A stretch of 47,525 nt of DNA from Candidatus Avelusimicrobium vaccinum (lineage in GTDB: Bacteria; Elusimicrobiota; Elusimicrobia; Elusimicrobiales; Elusimicrobiaceae). Positions 40,940 to 47,525 of this stretch are shown piece after piece. How positions within the stretch are numbered: the stretch's first letter is position 1; every line of letters starts with the position of its first letter. The notes beneath the pieces were generated by a model. The model worked only from the letters and a program-made list of their open reading frames with translations. It was not told where the DNA came from and ran no database searches. Made by a program: the position numbers and the translations under genes. The stretch is from NCBI GenBank assembly GCA_902794895.1, contig CADBIY010000010.1, positions 1 through 47,525 of the forward strand, given 5' to 3'.

Positions 40940-41848
40940 ATGGATACCCTTCCCGTTCCGTCTTGGTTAAAACAATTAGTCGGTCAAAAAAAAGCCGCGT
41001 TGCGTAACGAAGCGGTTCTTTCCGTACGTGCTTCGATTGCAGCCCATGCCCTTCACACGGTATGTCAAGCGGCCCAATGCCCGAATCAGGGCGAATGTTT
41101 CAACAGCGCGGAAGCAACATTTATGGTGTTGGGGGACCGTTGTACACGGGGATGTCGGTTTTGTGCCGTGGAACGCCAACGACCCTTGCCGCCGGATGAG
41201 ACAGAACCGATACGTGTGGCGCAGGCCGTGAAAGAATGGGGATTGCGTTATGCGGTACTTACCATGCCCACCCGCGACGATTTGCCGGATGGCGGAGCCG
41301 CGCATTTTGCCCGTGTGATAGAAGCCATCCATGCCGCTACCCCAAATGTAAAAGTGGAGCCGTTAATCTCGGATTTGGGCGGACGGGAAACTGCATTGCA
41401 AACGATACTCGCTTCCAGGCCGGATGTATTAGCACACAATGTGGAAACGGTACCGCAGTTATATAGTGCTGTGCGAATCGGTGCAGATTTTAAACGTTCG
41501 CTTGCCGTATTGGAACGGGCTAAGAAAATAGCCCCTTCGGTATTAACTAAAAGCGGTTTTATGGTGGGGCTTGGTGAAACAGATGCACAAATCCGGCAAT
41601 TATTGCGTAGTTTACGTGAGGTCGCGGTCGATTTAGTAACGATCGGGCAATATTTAGCCCCTTCTAAAGCGCATTATCCGGTAGTCAGTTATCCGGAGCC
41701 GATCGCGTATCGGGAGTGGGAACAATATGCACTTTCGATCGGTTTTAAAGCAGTTGCCAGCGGTCCGTTGGTACGCAGCAGTTACCGGGCCGGGGCATTA
41801 TATGCCCGTGCAAAAGGATTTCAGGGCTGCCAAACTTCGCTGGGATAA
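40940..41848 (+). CDS. lipA: Lipoyl synthase (radical SAM)
   Basis: The 302-residue enzyme carries both iron-sulphur clusters. The auxiliary-cluster cysteines are C42, C47 and C53 (VCQAAQCPNQGEC) and the radical-SAM cysteines are C68, C72 and C75 (CTRGCRFC). The C-terminal RSSYRAG motif that ligates the auxiliary cluster is present near 283. It inserts two sulphur atoms into octanoyl groups on E2 or H proteins. It starts 65 bases from the divergent SpoIID gene. No lipB or lipoate-dependent enzyme is within the window, so the target cannot be seen here. Confidence 0.97.
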   Translation: MDTLPVPSWLKQLVGQKKAALRNEAVLSVRASIAAHALHTVCQAAQCPNQGECFNSAEATFMVLGDRCTRGCRFCAVERQRPLPPDETEPIRVAQAVKEWGLRYAVLTMPTRDDLPDGGAAHFARVIEAIHAATPNVKVEPLISDLGGRETALQTILASRPDVLAHNVETVPQLYSAVRIGADFKRSLAVLERAKKIAPSVLTKSGFMVGLGETDAQIRQLLRSLREVAVDLVTIGQYLAPSKAHYPVVSYPEPIAYREWEQYALSIGFKAVASGPLVRSSYRAGALYARAKGFQGCQTSLG

Positions 41849-41864
41849 AGGTATAATAATAAAG

Positions 41865-42194
41865 ATGAAAAAAACAGTTTTGTTGGGAGTCGTGAGCAGT
41901 TTACTGATGGCTTGTGCAGGCAACCCGCCTGCTTGGTGGAATCCGCGTCATATGCAAACCGGTCCAACCGATTTGCAAAAACAGACCGTTGCCAAAACAA
42001 AGGAAGCGGAATCCCGGTCGGCTCTTGCAGAGCCTATGGATACCGAGGAGTTGATTGGTGTTACGGAAGAAAGTTACGAGGAAATGCCATTGACTCCGTT
42101 ACAAGATGAAGAGCAGGAAAATGATTCGGGAGAGTCCACCTCCCAACTTATGGATGAACCGGAAGAGTTAATCCCCAGTATTTTGGAAGATTAA
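41865..42194 (+). CDS. Small acidic lipoprotein of unknown function
   Basis: The 109-residue protein starts MKKTVLLGVVSSLLMAC with a lipobox cysteine at residue 17. The mature part is short, disordered by composition and strongly acidic towards the end (many Glu and Asp). There are no known domains. It starts 16 bases after the lipA stop, but the ribosome site is weak. The longer frame overlapping lipA was rejected because the lipoprotein signal defines the start. A terminator follows directly. Confidence 0.78.
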   Translation: MKKTVLLGVVSSLLMACAGNPPAWWNPRHMQTGPTDLQKQTVAKTKEAESRSALAEPMDTEELIGVTEESYEEMPLTPLQDEEQENDSGESTSQLMDEPEELIPSILED

Positions 42195-42203
42195 AAGAGA
42201 AGC

Positions 42204-42236
42204 AAAAACCCTCCGTATGAAACGGAGGGTTTTTTG
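42204..42236. terminator. Bidirectional terminator between convergent genes
   Basis: AAACCCTCCG (42206-42215) pairs with CGGAGGGTTT (42223-42232), with T-rich ends on both strands. Confidence 0.92.
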
Positions 42237-42249
42237 ACAGATCTTTTTG

Positions 42250-42921
42250 CTAGAAAGACGGAACTAAATGCCCGTTTATCACACGCCCATGGGAAGCGGG
42301 CGAATTCGTGCTGCGTTTGACTGTTGTTTTACCGGGAACGCTACCCGTGAAGAAATAGATCTTTTTTTCTTCCGGACGGCTATTGATTAATAAAATCAAT
42401 TTTTTCCCTTCTACCGTAAAAGATAATTCCGTTTCCGCGGCTTTTGGATGTGAAATAGCAGGGGTGTAACGGGTATTAAATCCTTTTTTAGTCATAGGTT
42501 GTGTAAAAAAGCGCGTTAAAAACAAGACTTGTCCCGAGGTTAAAGAGATTAAATTCTCCGGTCGAGTCGCGTGAAAAGTATATCCTTGTAACGTATGGTT
42601 ATTTTTTGTTAACGCCTGAAACGCATGCAACCGTTGTGTGTAAAGGGCAGATTGCGATTGAACGGGCGCTTGTTCAAATTTACGGGCTGGAAACCCGTGG
42701 AAAGAAGTTCCTAACGCTCCGTTTGAATTAGCCATGTGTTCTTCTTTTTTAACAGCATTAATCCAAGGGGCTTTTTCTTCCGGTATCACGCGGGAAATGG
42801 CACGTTGAAGGCTACGAAACAATGGCGTAGCCGATGGTATGAACCCTTCATAAAATGTTTGTTGTGCAAAGAGAGGCGCACTAACCGCAAACAAAGCAGT
42901 GATTAAGATTAATTTTTTCAT
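42250..42921 (-). CDS. Unknown exported protein, 223 residues
   Basis: The protein has a clear signal peptide (MKKLILITALFAVSAPLFAQ) and no further membrane segment, so it is probably periplasmic or outer-membrane associated. The mature part is basic, without cysteines, and no domain is recognised. GGAGG precedes the ATG. It is followed by the shared terminator at 42204 and preceded by the terminators of the orphan RNA gene, so it appears to be a separate unit. Confidence 0.75.
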   Translation of the reverse strand: MKKLILITALFAVSAPLFAQQTFYEGFIPSATPLFRSLQRAISRVIPEEKAPWINAVKKEEHMANSNGALGTSFHGFPARKFEQAPVQSQSALYTQRLHAFQALTKNNHTLQGYTFHATRPENLISLTSGQVLFLTRFFTQPMTKKGFNTRYTPAISHPKAAETELSFTVEGKKLILLINSRPEEKKIYFFTGSVPGKTTVKRSTNSPASHGRVINGHLVPSF

Positions 42922-42999
42922 TATTTCCTCCGTTTCCTATTTATTTTAAAAAACTAGGAACAGGAAAAACAGGGTCTTTAGTCCTAAGATTCGCGAAAA

Positions 43000-43025
43000 A
43001 AGGACCTATGTTATAGTAGGTCCTT
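43000..43025. terminator. Second terminator below the orphan RNA
   Basis: AGGACCTA (43001-43008) pairs with TAGGTCCT (43017-43024), with A-rich and T-rich flanks on both sides, so it can act in either direction. Confidence 0.8.
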
Positions 43026-43035
43026 TTAAAAATAT

Positions 43036-43457
43036 AAAACCCCCCGGTTTATCCAACCGAGGGATTATGTGTGACTTCTCATGTTTACTCCTTATACGTC
43101 GGACACTTGTGGACGAACGCATCAGGATTTTCCAACCGCACCTGTTTCCCGGATAAAGGCCGAAGCAATTTATCAACCTCCCGGTATTTAGGACCGTCCC
43201 ACAGGCTGCTTCACAGCAACCACATTCACGAGACGGGACGCCTCTTGCCTGATTCACCCGCTCCACAGATTAATTGCGGTTTCGGTGAATAGAAGTCCAG
43301 TCATGCTAAGCGGCAATCCTGTCAAGAGAAGAACCTTTCTTCTGCTTGCATTCCAAGCCCGCTTGCCAACAGAACTTATACGGCGTGCCTGCACCCTGCC
43401 CTAACGGTGCTTTTCCTTTCGGCCGCGGCCCTGATGTGCCCACGGATAAAGGGATGT
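43036..43457 (-). ncRNA. Second orphan structured RNA (about 380-420 nt), family not recognised
   Basis: No credible coding frame exists, yet the sequence folds very richly on the minus strand. The two ends close on each other: the 5' segment near 43440-43460 is complementary to GTGTCCGACG..TAAGGAGTAA near the 3' end (about 43083-43112). CATCAGG/CCTGATG and GGCCGC/GCGGTT stack inside. Internal hairpins include GCACC/GGGTGC, GCTTG/CAAGC, AGAAG/CTTCT, ATTCACC/GGGTGAAT, CTCTTG/CAAGAG and GGTTGCT/AGCAGCC. The RNA ends in an intrinsic terminator (43034-43064). AGGGCAGGGTGC recalls RNase P RNA, but GAAAGUCC, ACAGA and GGCUUA are absent. No tmRNA ends are seen. It is as complex as known ribozymes. 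Confidence 0.65.
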
Positions 43458-43463
43458 AATCTT

Positions 43464-43491
43464 AGTTTAATATAAAAGTAAAAAAAATCAA
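43464..43491 (-). promoter_or_regulatory. Probable promoter of the 43036-43457 RNA
   Basis: On the minus strand TTGATT (43486-43491) and TAAACT (43464-43469) are 16 bp apart, embedded in an AT-rich stretch that holds no gene (43465-43585). Confidence 0.55.
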
Positions 43492-43587
43492 GGGGTATTT
43501 TGAAATTTAAAAAAAAACAGAATAATCCTTTTATTTTTTTTAAAACATTATCCGAAAATACCTTTGCCAATTTAGTTCAATGAATAG

Positions 43588-43620
43588 AAAAAACCGGCCC
43601 TTGAATGAGCCAGGTTTTTG
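43588..43620 (+). terminator. Intrinsic terminator upstream of the HtpX paralogue
   Basis: AAAAACC (43589-43595) plus GGC pairs with GCC plus GGTTTTT (43613-43619). No + strand gene precedes it, so it may act as a leader attenuator for the following gene or as an insulator. Confidence 0.6.
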
Positions 43621-43683
43621 CGTTATCGGACAGAAAAAACTACAATATATCCGGAGTTCTATCTTGGTCGGGAATATAAATCG

Positions 43684-44730
43684 ATGGCAACCGCATACGA
43701 CTATATTGCAAAAAACAAACGCCGCAGTATGCTTTTAATACTGCTATTTCCCATTTCTTCCGTGGTATTTGCTTATATTGCGGTGATGCTTTTTTTCTTC
43801 TTGTGGAGCGGATTGGATTATTTGCGTCCTACTTCTTATCTTACATTTAGCAGTACCTTGTCTGTTTTTCATGCAAAAGCACTGCGGGTGTGTTCTCTCT
43901 TGTTACCGCTTTGTTTTTTAACGGGAGCCTTTTGGGCTATGATTGCCGTTAAAGAAGGAGATAAAATTTTACTCAACCGGATTCGTGGCGTGCGGGAACT
44001 GTTTTATTTTGAAGCGGAAGAGGCTCATGATTTATTGGAAAATTTATGTATTGCTACCGGTATGCCGATGCCCCAAGTATATGTATTAGAGGATTCTTCC
44101 TTGAATGCATTTGCGGTGGGAGTTCGGCCGGAGGATTCCAGCATTGTTTTATCCCGGGGATTACTTGAAAAGTTAGAGCGCACCCAATTAGAAGGGGTCC
44201 TGGCCCAGCAACTGGCCCATATCCGCGCGTATGATGTGCGCATGATGAGCATGATTATTATGTGCTTGGCCTTTTTTACATTTGCCGGGGAAATTCTTGT
44301 TTATGGTACGGAGCGGGAAAATGTAGACTCGTGGCAAGAGGTGGTTCATCCAAACCGGATATCGGTACGCGTGCCCCTTTTAATGTATGTGGGAGTTGTC
44401 CTAATCGGATATGGCTATTTACTGGCACCACTCATACGTTTTGCGTTATCCCGCAATTATCAGTTTTTGGCGGATGCGCAAGCCGCTTTAATGACCCGCT
44501 ATCCCAAAGGATTATCCAAGGCTTTGTGGAAAATTAGCGAAGATAGCCGGCTGGAAGCACTCGACCATACCGACTTGCTTGGCATGTTGTGCGTGGATAA
44601 TCCGCATGCCAAGAAAACCTTATTTAACCGGTTGAGCGGTTTATGGGCTTCGCATCCGCCGGTAGAAGACCGCATTCGTGCCTTGAACGATATGGACGGC
44701 CTCTTTTTGCACTTGGAACGGCCTAAATAA
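43684..44730 (+). CDS. HtpX-like M48 paralogue with lost zinc site (pseudoprotease)
   Basis: The 348-residue protein is a paralogue of the HtpX at 37780, with the same start (MATAYDYIAKNKRRS), the same membrane helices and the same PPVEDRI ending. The catalytic HExxH is replaced: where HtpX has AHELAH this protein has AQQLAH (Q175, Q176, H179), and the third ligand Glu is Q260. Zinc binding and peptide cleavage are therefore not expected, although the frame is complete and the fold conserved. Inactive rhomboid and M48 relatives often act as regulators or adaptors. The start at 43684 is set by similarity to the paralogue; the upstream extension has none. No LemA gene accompanies it. Confidence 0.88.
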   Translation: MATAYDYIAKNKRRSMLLILLFPISSVVFAYIAVMLFFFLWSGLDYLRPTSYLTFSSTLSVFHAKALRVCSLLLPLCFLTGAFWAMIAVKEGDKILLNRIRGVRELFYFEAEEAHDLLENLCIATGMPMPQVYVLEDSSLNAFAVGVRPEDSSIVLSRGLLEKLERTQLEGVLAQQLAHIRAYDVRMMSMIIMCLAFFTFAGEILVYGTERENVDSWQEVVHPNRISVRVPLLMYVGVVLIGYGYLLAPLIRFALSRNYQFLADAQAALMTRYPKGLSKALWKISEDSRLEALDHTDLLGMLCVDNPHAKKTLFNRLSGLWASHPPVEDRIRALNDMDGLFLHLERPK

Positions 44731-44789
44731 ATCTTTTCGAACGCGTATAAAAAAAATAAAATATAATAAATGAATTCCGGAACTTAATT

Positions 44790-47402
44790 ATGCTGAATTT
44801 AACAAAACCTGCCAAAGAAACTATTTATATGAAAATTATCCGGGTACTGTTAGCCATGTGCTTCTTAATAGTGCCTTTAATCTTTTTTACCAATTTAACC
44901 GCAAATCCGTTTTTTATCCAAAACAGTTTGTTGTATGTGTTACTGGCTTTAATTTATGCTACGTTAGCCATCAAATTTTTACGTACACAAAGTATTGATT
45001 TTACAAAAACTTTTTTTGATTTAGCATTCTTTATTTATGTGTTGGCTTGCTTGGTGGGCTGGTTATCGGCGGTATCATCTGCTTCTCAAGTGTTGCGGCA
45101 AACCATGTTTTATGGTCTTTTAAACTACGGGAGTTTGCTTTTTGTGGTAGCGGTCGGCGCGTATGTGATGAGTAAAAATATTGTTTGTTCCGGCGTCATT
45201 GAAAGTAAAACTAATTATATTTTGTTGTTTTTTGTGTGGGGGGGCTTGTGGTATCTTTTTCCGCATATCAAAACACATCTGTCTGCGGGCGGCCTTTTTG
45301 CACAACTTTTTGATTGGTATGCGCTGTTTTTATGGGTATTAGGGGTATGGCTGGCCGTGCGGGTGCTTCGTAAATTAGTGCAAGAAAATATTTTAGTGCT
45401 GATGTTTATCGCGGTTACGTTAGCCTGTTGCTACGGTGTGTTTCAAGCCCTGGGACTTGAGTTTTTATGGCCGTTTGAAATAAATCAATTCGCTACGAAA
45501 GCATTTTCTACGTTCGGGAATCCTAACTTTTTATCTTCCGCCGTTGTCATGTTACTTCCGGCATTATTGGTGTATTACATGCGTACCGAAAGTAAAAAAG
45601 ACTTGTTTGTTTATGGATTACTGGTACTTATTTATATTTTATTCTTATCGTTTGGTTTAGCCCGTTCGTGTTGGTTGGGGGCGATTGCCGCCTTAATCAT
45701 GATGTGGATGTTTGGTACGTTACGTTCGCTTATTTGGAAACGGAAAGGGCGGGTATTTTTGCTGGCAGTGTTGGCCGTTGGCGTGGGATGGGGATCGGTG
45801 TATGTAGATGGAAAAAATGAGCCCAGCCCGGTAGCCAAACGTGCTATGGAAGTAGCCCAAGTGACTCCTTCTTCCGTGACACTTAAAGTAAACCGTGATC
45901 AAATTTTCCAGTCCTTACACCAACGGTTATTTATGTGGGATGTTTCGAAAGAAATTTTCTTATCTAAACCAGTGCTGGGAAGCGGCCTCGGGAATTTTCA
46001 AATGGCTTTTGAACAAAACCAACCGAAAACATTGTTGCATTATCCCAACTTGCGCGAATTAAAAACGATTACGCATGCCCCACATAACGAATTGTTTTTT
46101 CAATTAGCGCAGGGAGGAATTGTAGGGTTGGGGATTTTCTTGTTTATGTTTATGGTGCTATTTTTGGAAGTACGCGATTTTGCCGCCCATAAAAAAGAAG
46201 GGGATAAAAAACAATTATTACAAGCATTTTTCTGCGGTATTTTGGGAATGTTAGTAGATAATATGCTTAATATATCCTTGCATGCGGTGGTGCCTGCTTT
46301 CATTTTTTGGTGGTTGGTGGGGGCTGAAGTAAGCGGAGTAGGAAAGGAAGAAGGAAAAATTGTAGTTACTGCAAACCCGGTTACTAAAACTATTGCACTG
46401 GCGGTTGTTGCCGGAAGTGTGGCTTTGATTGCTTGGCAGTTGTTATGGTTGAATAGCGAATACCGTTTTTTTATGGGGCAAAAAGAAATTGCTACTAAAA
46501 ATTATCCGGCAGCAGAACGTGATTTATCGGCTGCACTAAATCTGTATCCGGCCAATACGGAAGCAGGCTTTCGTTTAGGTAATGTATTATTGGCACAAGG
46601 AAAATATAAAGAGGCTTTAAGTGCATTTGAAAAAACGATTTCGGCCGCTTCGTATTATGAAGAAGTATATTATCATGCCGCATTGGCTGCTTTAGGCGTA
46701 AAAGATGAAAAAAAAGCCGTCCGGTATTTGATGGAAAATTTACGTTTGCACCCATATCACTTGCAAGCGTATCAATTATTAACGCAGTTGCTACATGAAG
46801 ATGTTATTTATGCATCAAATGATGAATTAGCCATGGTTGAACGGGCCTTGCGTTTATTCCCGTACGAAACGAATCTATGGCGCTTAGCCGGAGAAATTTA
46901 TTACAAATTGGGCGAAACGGAGTATGCGAAAAACACGTATAAACGTGGACTTATGGTGGATACGTTAGACCGGGAATTATTAAAACGTTTGAATGCCTTA
47001 TATTCGGGAAAAGACAACGAAAAACCGGCGGTTATTGCCCAAGCCACCCGGTTACAGCAATATCAAACGAAAGCAGATGCTTTTAAAAAAATGTCCGTGC
47101 GCAACCAACACCAGTTGCGGGCTGATATTGAAGCGTATATCCAAGAGTATCCGGAGGATACCAACGGACCCATTCTACTGGCGCGCGTACTATCTTTAGG
47201 AGGAAATGATATCAAATCAAAAGAGGTGTTGGAGCGTGTGCTGGACCAATACCCGGATGATTTATGGGCGAATTTAGCCCTTTCCACTTTATTTTATAAA
47301 GCGGAAGATGTATCCAGCGCAAAGCAAGTGTTAAAAGATGCACTGTTCTATTATCCGGGAAATGAAATCGCTACGGCCCGTTTAAAAGCGTTGGATAAAT
47401 AA
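44790..47402 (+). CDS. Second large O-antigen-ligase/PglL-like protein with TPR tail
   Basis: The 870-residue protein has about 12 membrane helices (about 15-560) and a long C-terminal TPR region (about 560-870, for example AGFRLGNVLLAQGKYKEALSAF). The ligase-type loop has TFGNPNFLSSAVV (about 240), GLARSCWLGA and VLGSGLGNFQ (about 396), then HAPHNELFFQLAQGG (about 430). This is the same superfamily and layout as the protein at 23196, with a longer TPR part. It may glycosylate another acceptor or polymerise glycans. The ribosome site is weak and an in-frame ATG at 44829 is an alternative start. It stands alone on the + strand. Confidence 0.85.
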   Translation: MLNLTKPAKETIYMKIIRVLLAMCFLIVPLIFFTNLTANPFFIQNSLLYVLLALIYATLAIKFLRTQSIDFTKTFFDLAFFIYVLACLVGWLSAVSSASQVLRQTMFYGLLNYGSLLFVVAVGAYVMSKNIVCSGVIESKTNYILLFFVWGGLWYLFPHIKTHLSAGGLFAQLFDWYALFLWVLGVWLAVRVLRKLVQENILVLMFIAVTLACCYGVFQALGLEFLWPFEINQFATKAFSTFGNPNFLSSAVVMLLPALLVYYMRTESKKDLFVYGLLVLIYILFLSFGLARSCWLGAIAALIMMWMFGTLRSLIWKRKGRVFLLAVLAVGVGWGSVYVDGKNEPSPVAKRAMEVAQVTPSSVTLKVNRDQIFQSLHQRLFMWDVSKEIFLSKPVLGSGLGNFQMAFEQNQPKTLLHYPNLRELKTITHAPHNELFFQLAQGGIVGLGIFLFMFMVLFLEVRDFAAHKKEGDKKQLLQAFFCGILGMLVDNMLNISLHAVVPAFIFWWLVGAEVSGVGKEEGKIVVTANPVTKTIALAVVAGSVALIAWQLLWLNSEYRFFMGQKEIATKNYPAAERDLSAALNLYPANTEAGFRLGNVLLAQGKYKEALSAFEKTISAASYYEEVYYHAALAALGVKDEKKAVRYLMENLRLHPYHLQAYQLLTQLLHEDVIYASNDELAMVERALRLFPYETNLWRLAGEIYYKLGETEYAKNTYKRGLMVDTLDRELLKRLNALYSGKDNEKPAVIAQATRLQQYQTKADAFKKMSVRNQHQLRADIEAYIQEYPEDTNGPILLARVLSLGGNDIKSKEVLERVLDQYPDDLWANLALSTLFYKAEDVSSAKQVLKDALFYYPGNEIATARLKALDK

Positions 47403-47430
47403 ACTAAAACCGGCAATTTAAAAAATATGC

Positions 47431-47458
47431 TTTACAAAACGTGTTAAATTGCTATAAT
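47431..47458 (+). promoter_or_regulatory. Promoter of the gene leaving the window
   Basis: TTTACA (47431-47436) and TATAAT (47453-47458) are separated by 16 bp. The region up to the next ATG is about 50 bases. Confidence 0.8.
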
Positions 47459-47516
47459 TCTAGTATCTGTGCATCTTAGGGTTTAGGACGGATGCCGGGA
47501 ATAAACAGGATTATCT

Positions 47517-47525
47517 ATGATTAAA
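47517..47525 (+). CDS. First three codons of a truncated gene
   Basis: ATGATTAAA at the edge is preceded by AGGA six bases upstream and by a good promoter. The product cannot be judged. Confidence 0.5.

Noticed and set aside
43036-43457. Assignment of the RNA as RNase P or tmRNA
   Set aside because: AGGGCAGGGTGC is suggestive and one frame ends in Ala-Ala-stop, but the invariant RNase P boxes and the tmRNA acceptor and T-arm ends are absent.
1-47525. CRISPR array, insertion sequence or transposase
   Set aside because: No regularly spaced repeats with spacers and no transposase or integrase frame were found in the window.

Overview
The window looks like chromosome of a gut-type Elusimicrobiota bacterium (inference). 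The main clue is five short type IV prepilin/pseudopilin genes with nearly identical FTLIELLVVVL leaders ending in PQY, mixed with Cys-rich secreted proteins. Two O-antigen-ligase/TPR proteins and lipid-export and envelope genes fit a Gram-negative member of that phylum. No rRNA is present to confirm the placement.

Layout. Positions 1-4066: the end of a Cys-rich secreted protein, a DksA-type zinc-finger protein and an MsbA-type ABC exporter. Positions 4080-5624: an orphan ~400-nt structured RNA with a consensus promoter and terminator, an XRE/S24-like regulator whose catalytic residues look lost, a divergent promoter with iterated 9-bp repeats, and a structured leader in front of a YfcC-type transporter. 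Positions 7375-22732: a podovirus-derived cassette, all on the + strand except one small membrane gene. It runs TerS, TerL, portal, Bbp19-like, scaffold, GP7/Bbp17-type capsid, Bbp16-type cement, tail adaptor, nozzle, three internal-virion-like proteins, fibre, then holin-like, M15 endolysin and an overlapping Rz/Rz1 pair. I see no integrase, replication, recombination or excision gene. Its first promoter is a perfect sigma70 match followed at once by an intrinsic terminator. This suggests a gated, non-replicating particle operon: a gene-transfer-agent-like element or a decayed prophage. It ends next to tRNA-Thr(CGT).

Positions 23196-33752 are housekeeping and envelope genes: a PglL/WaaL-like ligase, a pilin, uvrA, and an operon of UPF0104-type membrane protein, gamma-carbonic anhydrase, lone receiver domain and TPR protein, then an FKBP isomerase and guaC. 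Positions 33927-36892 are a pseudopilin cluster (four pilins and one secreted protein). Positions 37203-42921 hold lemA-htpX, a SpoIID/TPR protein, lipA, a small lipoprotein and an unknown exported protein. A second orphan structured RNA (43036-43457) precedes an HtpX paralogue that has lost its HExxH motif. A second large ligase/TPR protein fills most of the rest.

The strongest candidates for undescribed biology are the two large orphan RNAs, the terminator-gated phage cassette with its apparently protease-dead regulator, the switch-like leader before yfcC, and the HtpX/pseudo-HtpX pair. All function calls rest on reading the sequence; no database search was run.
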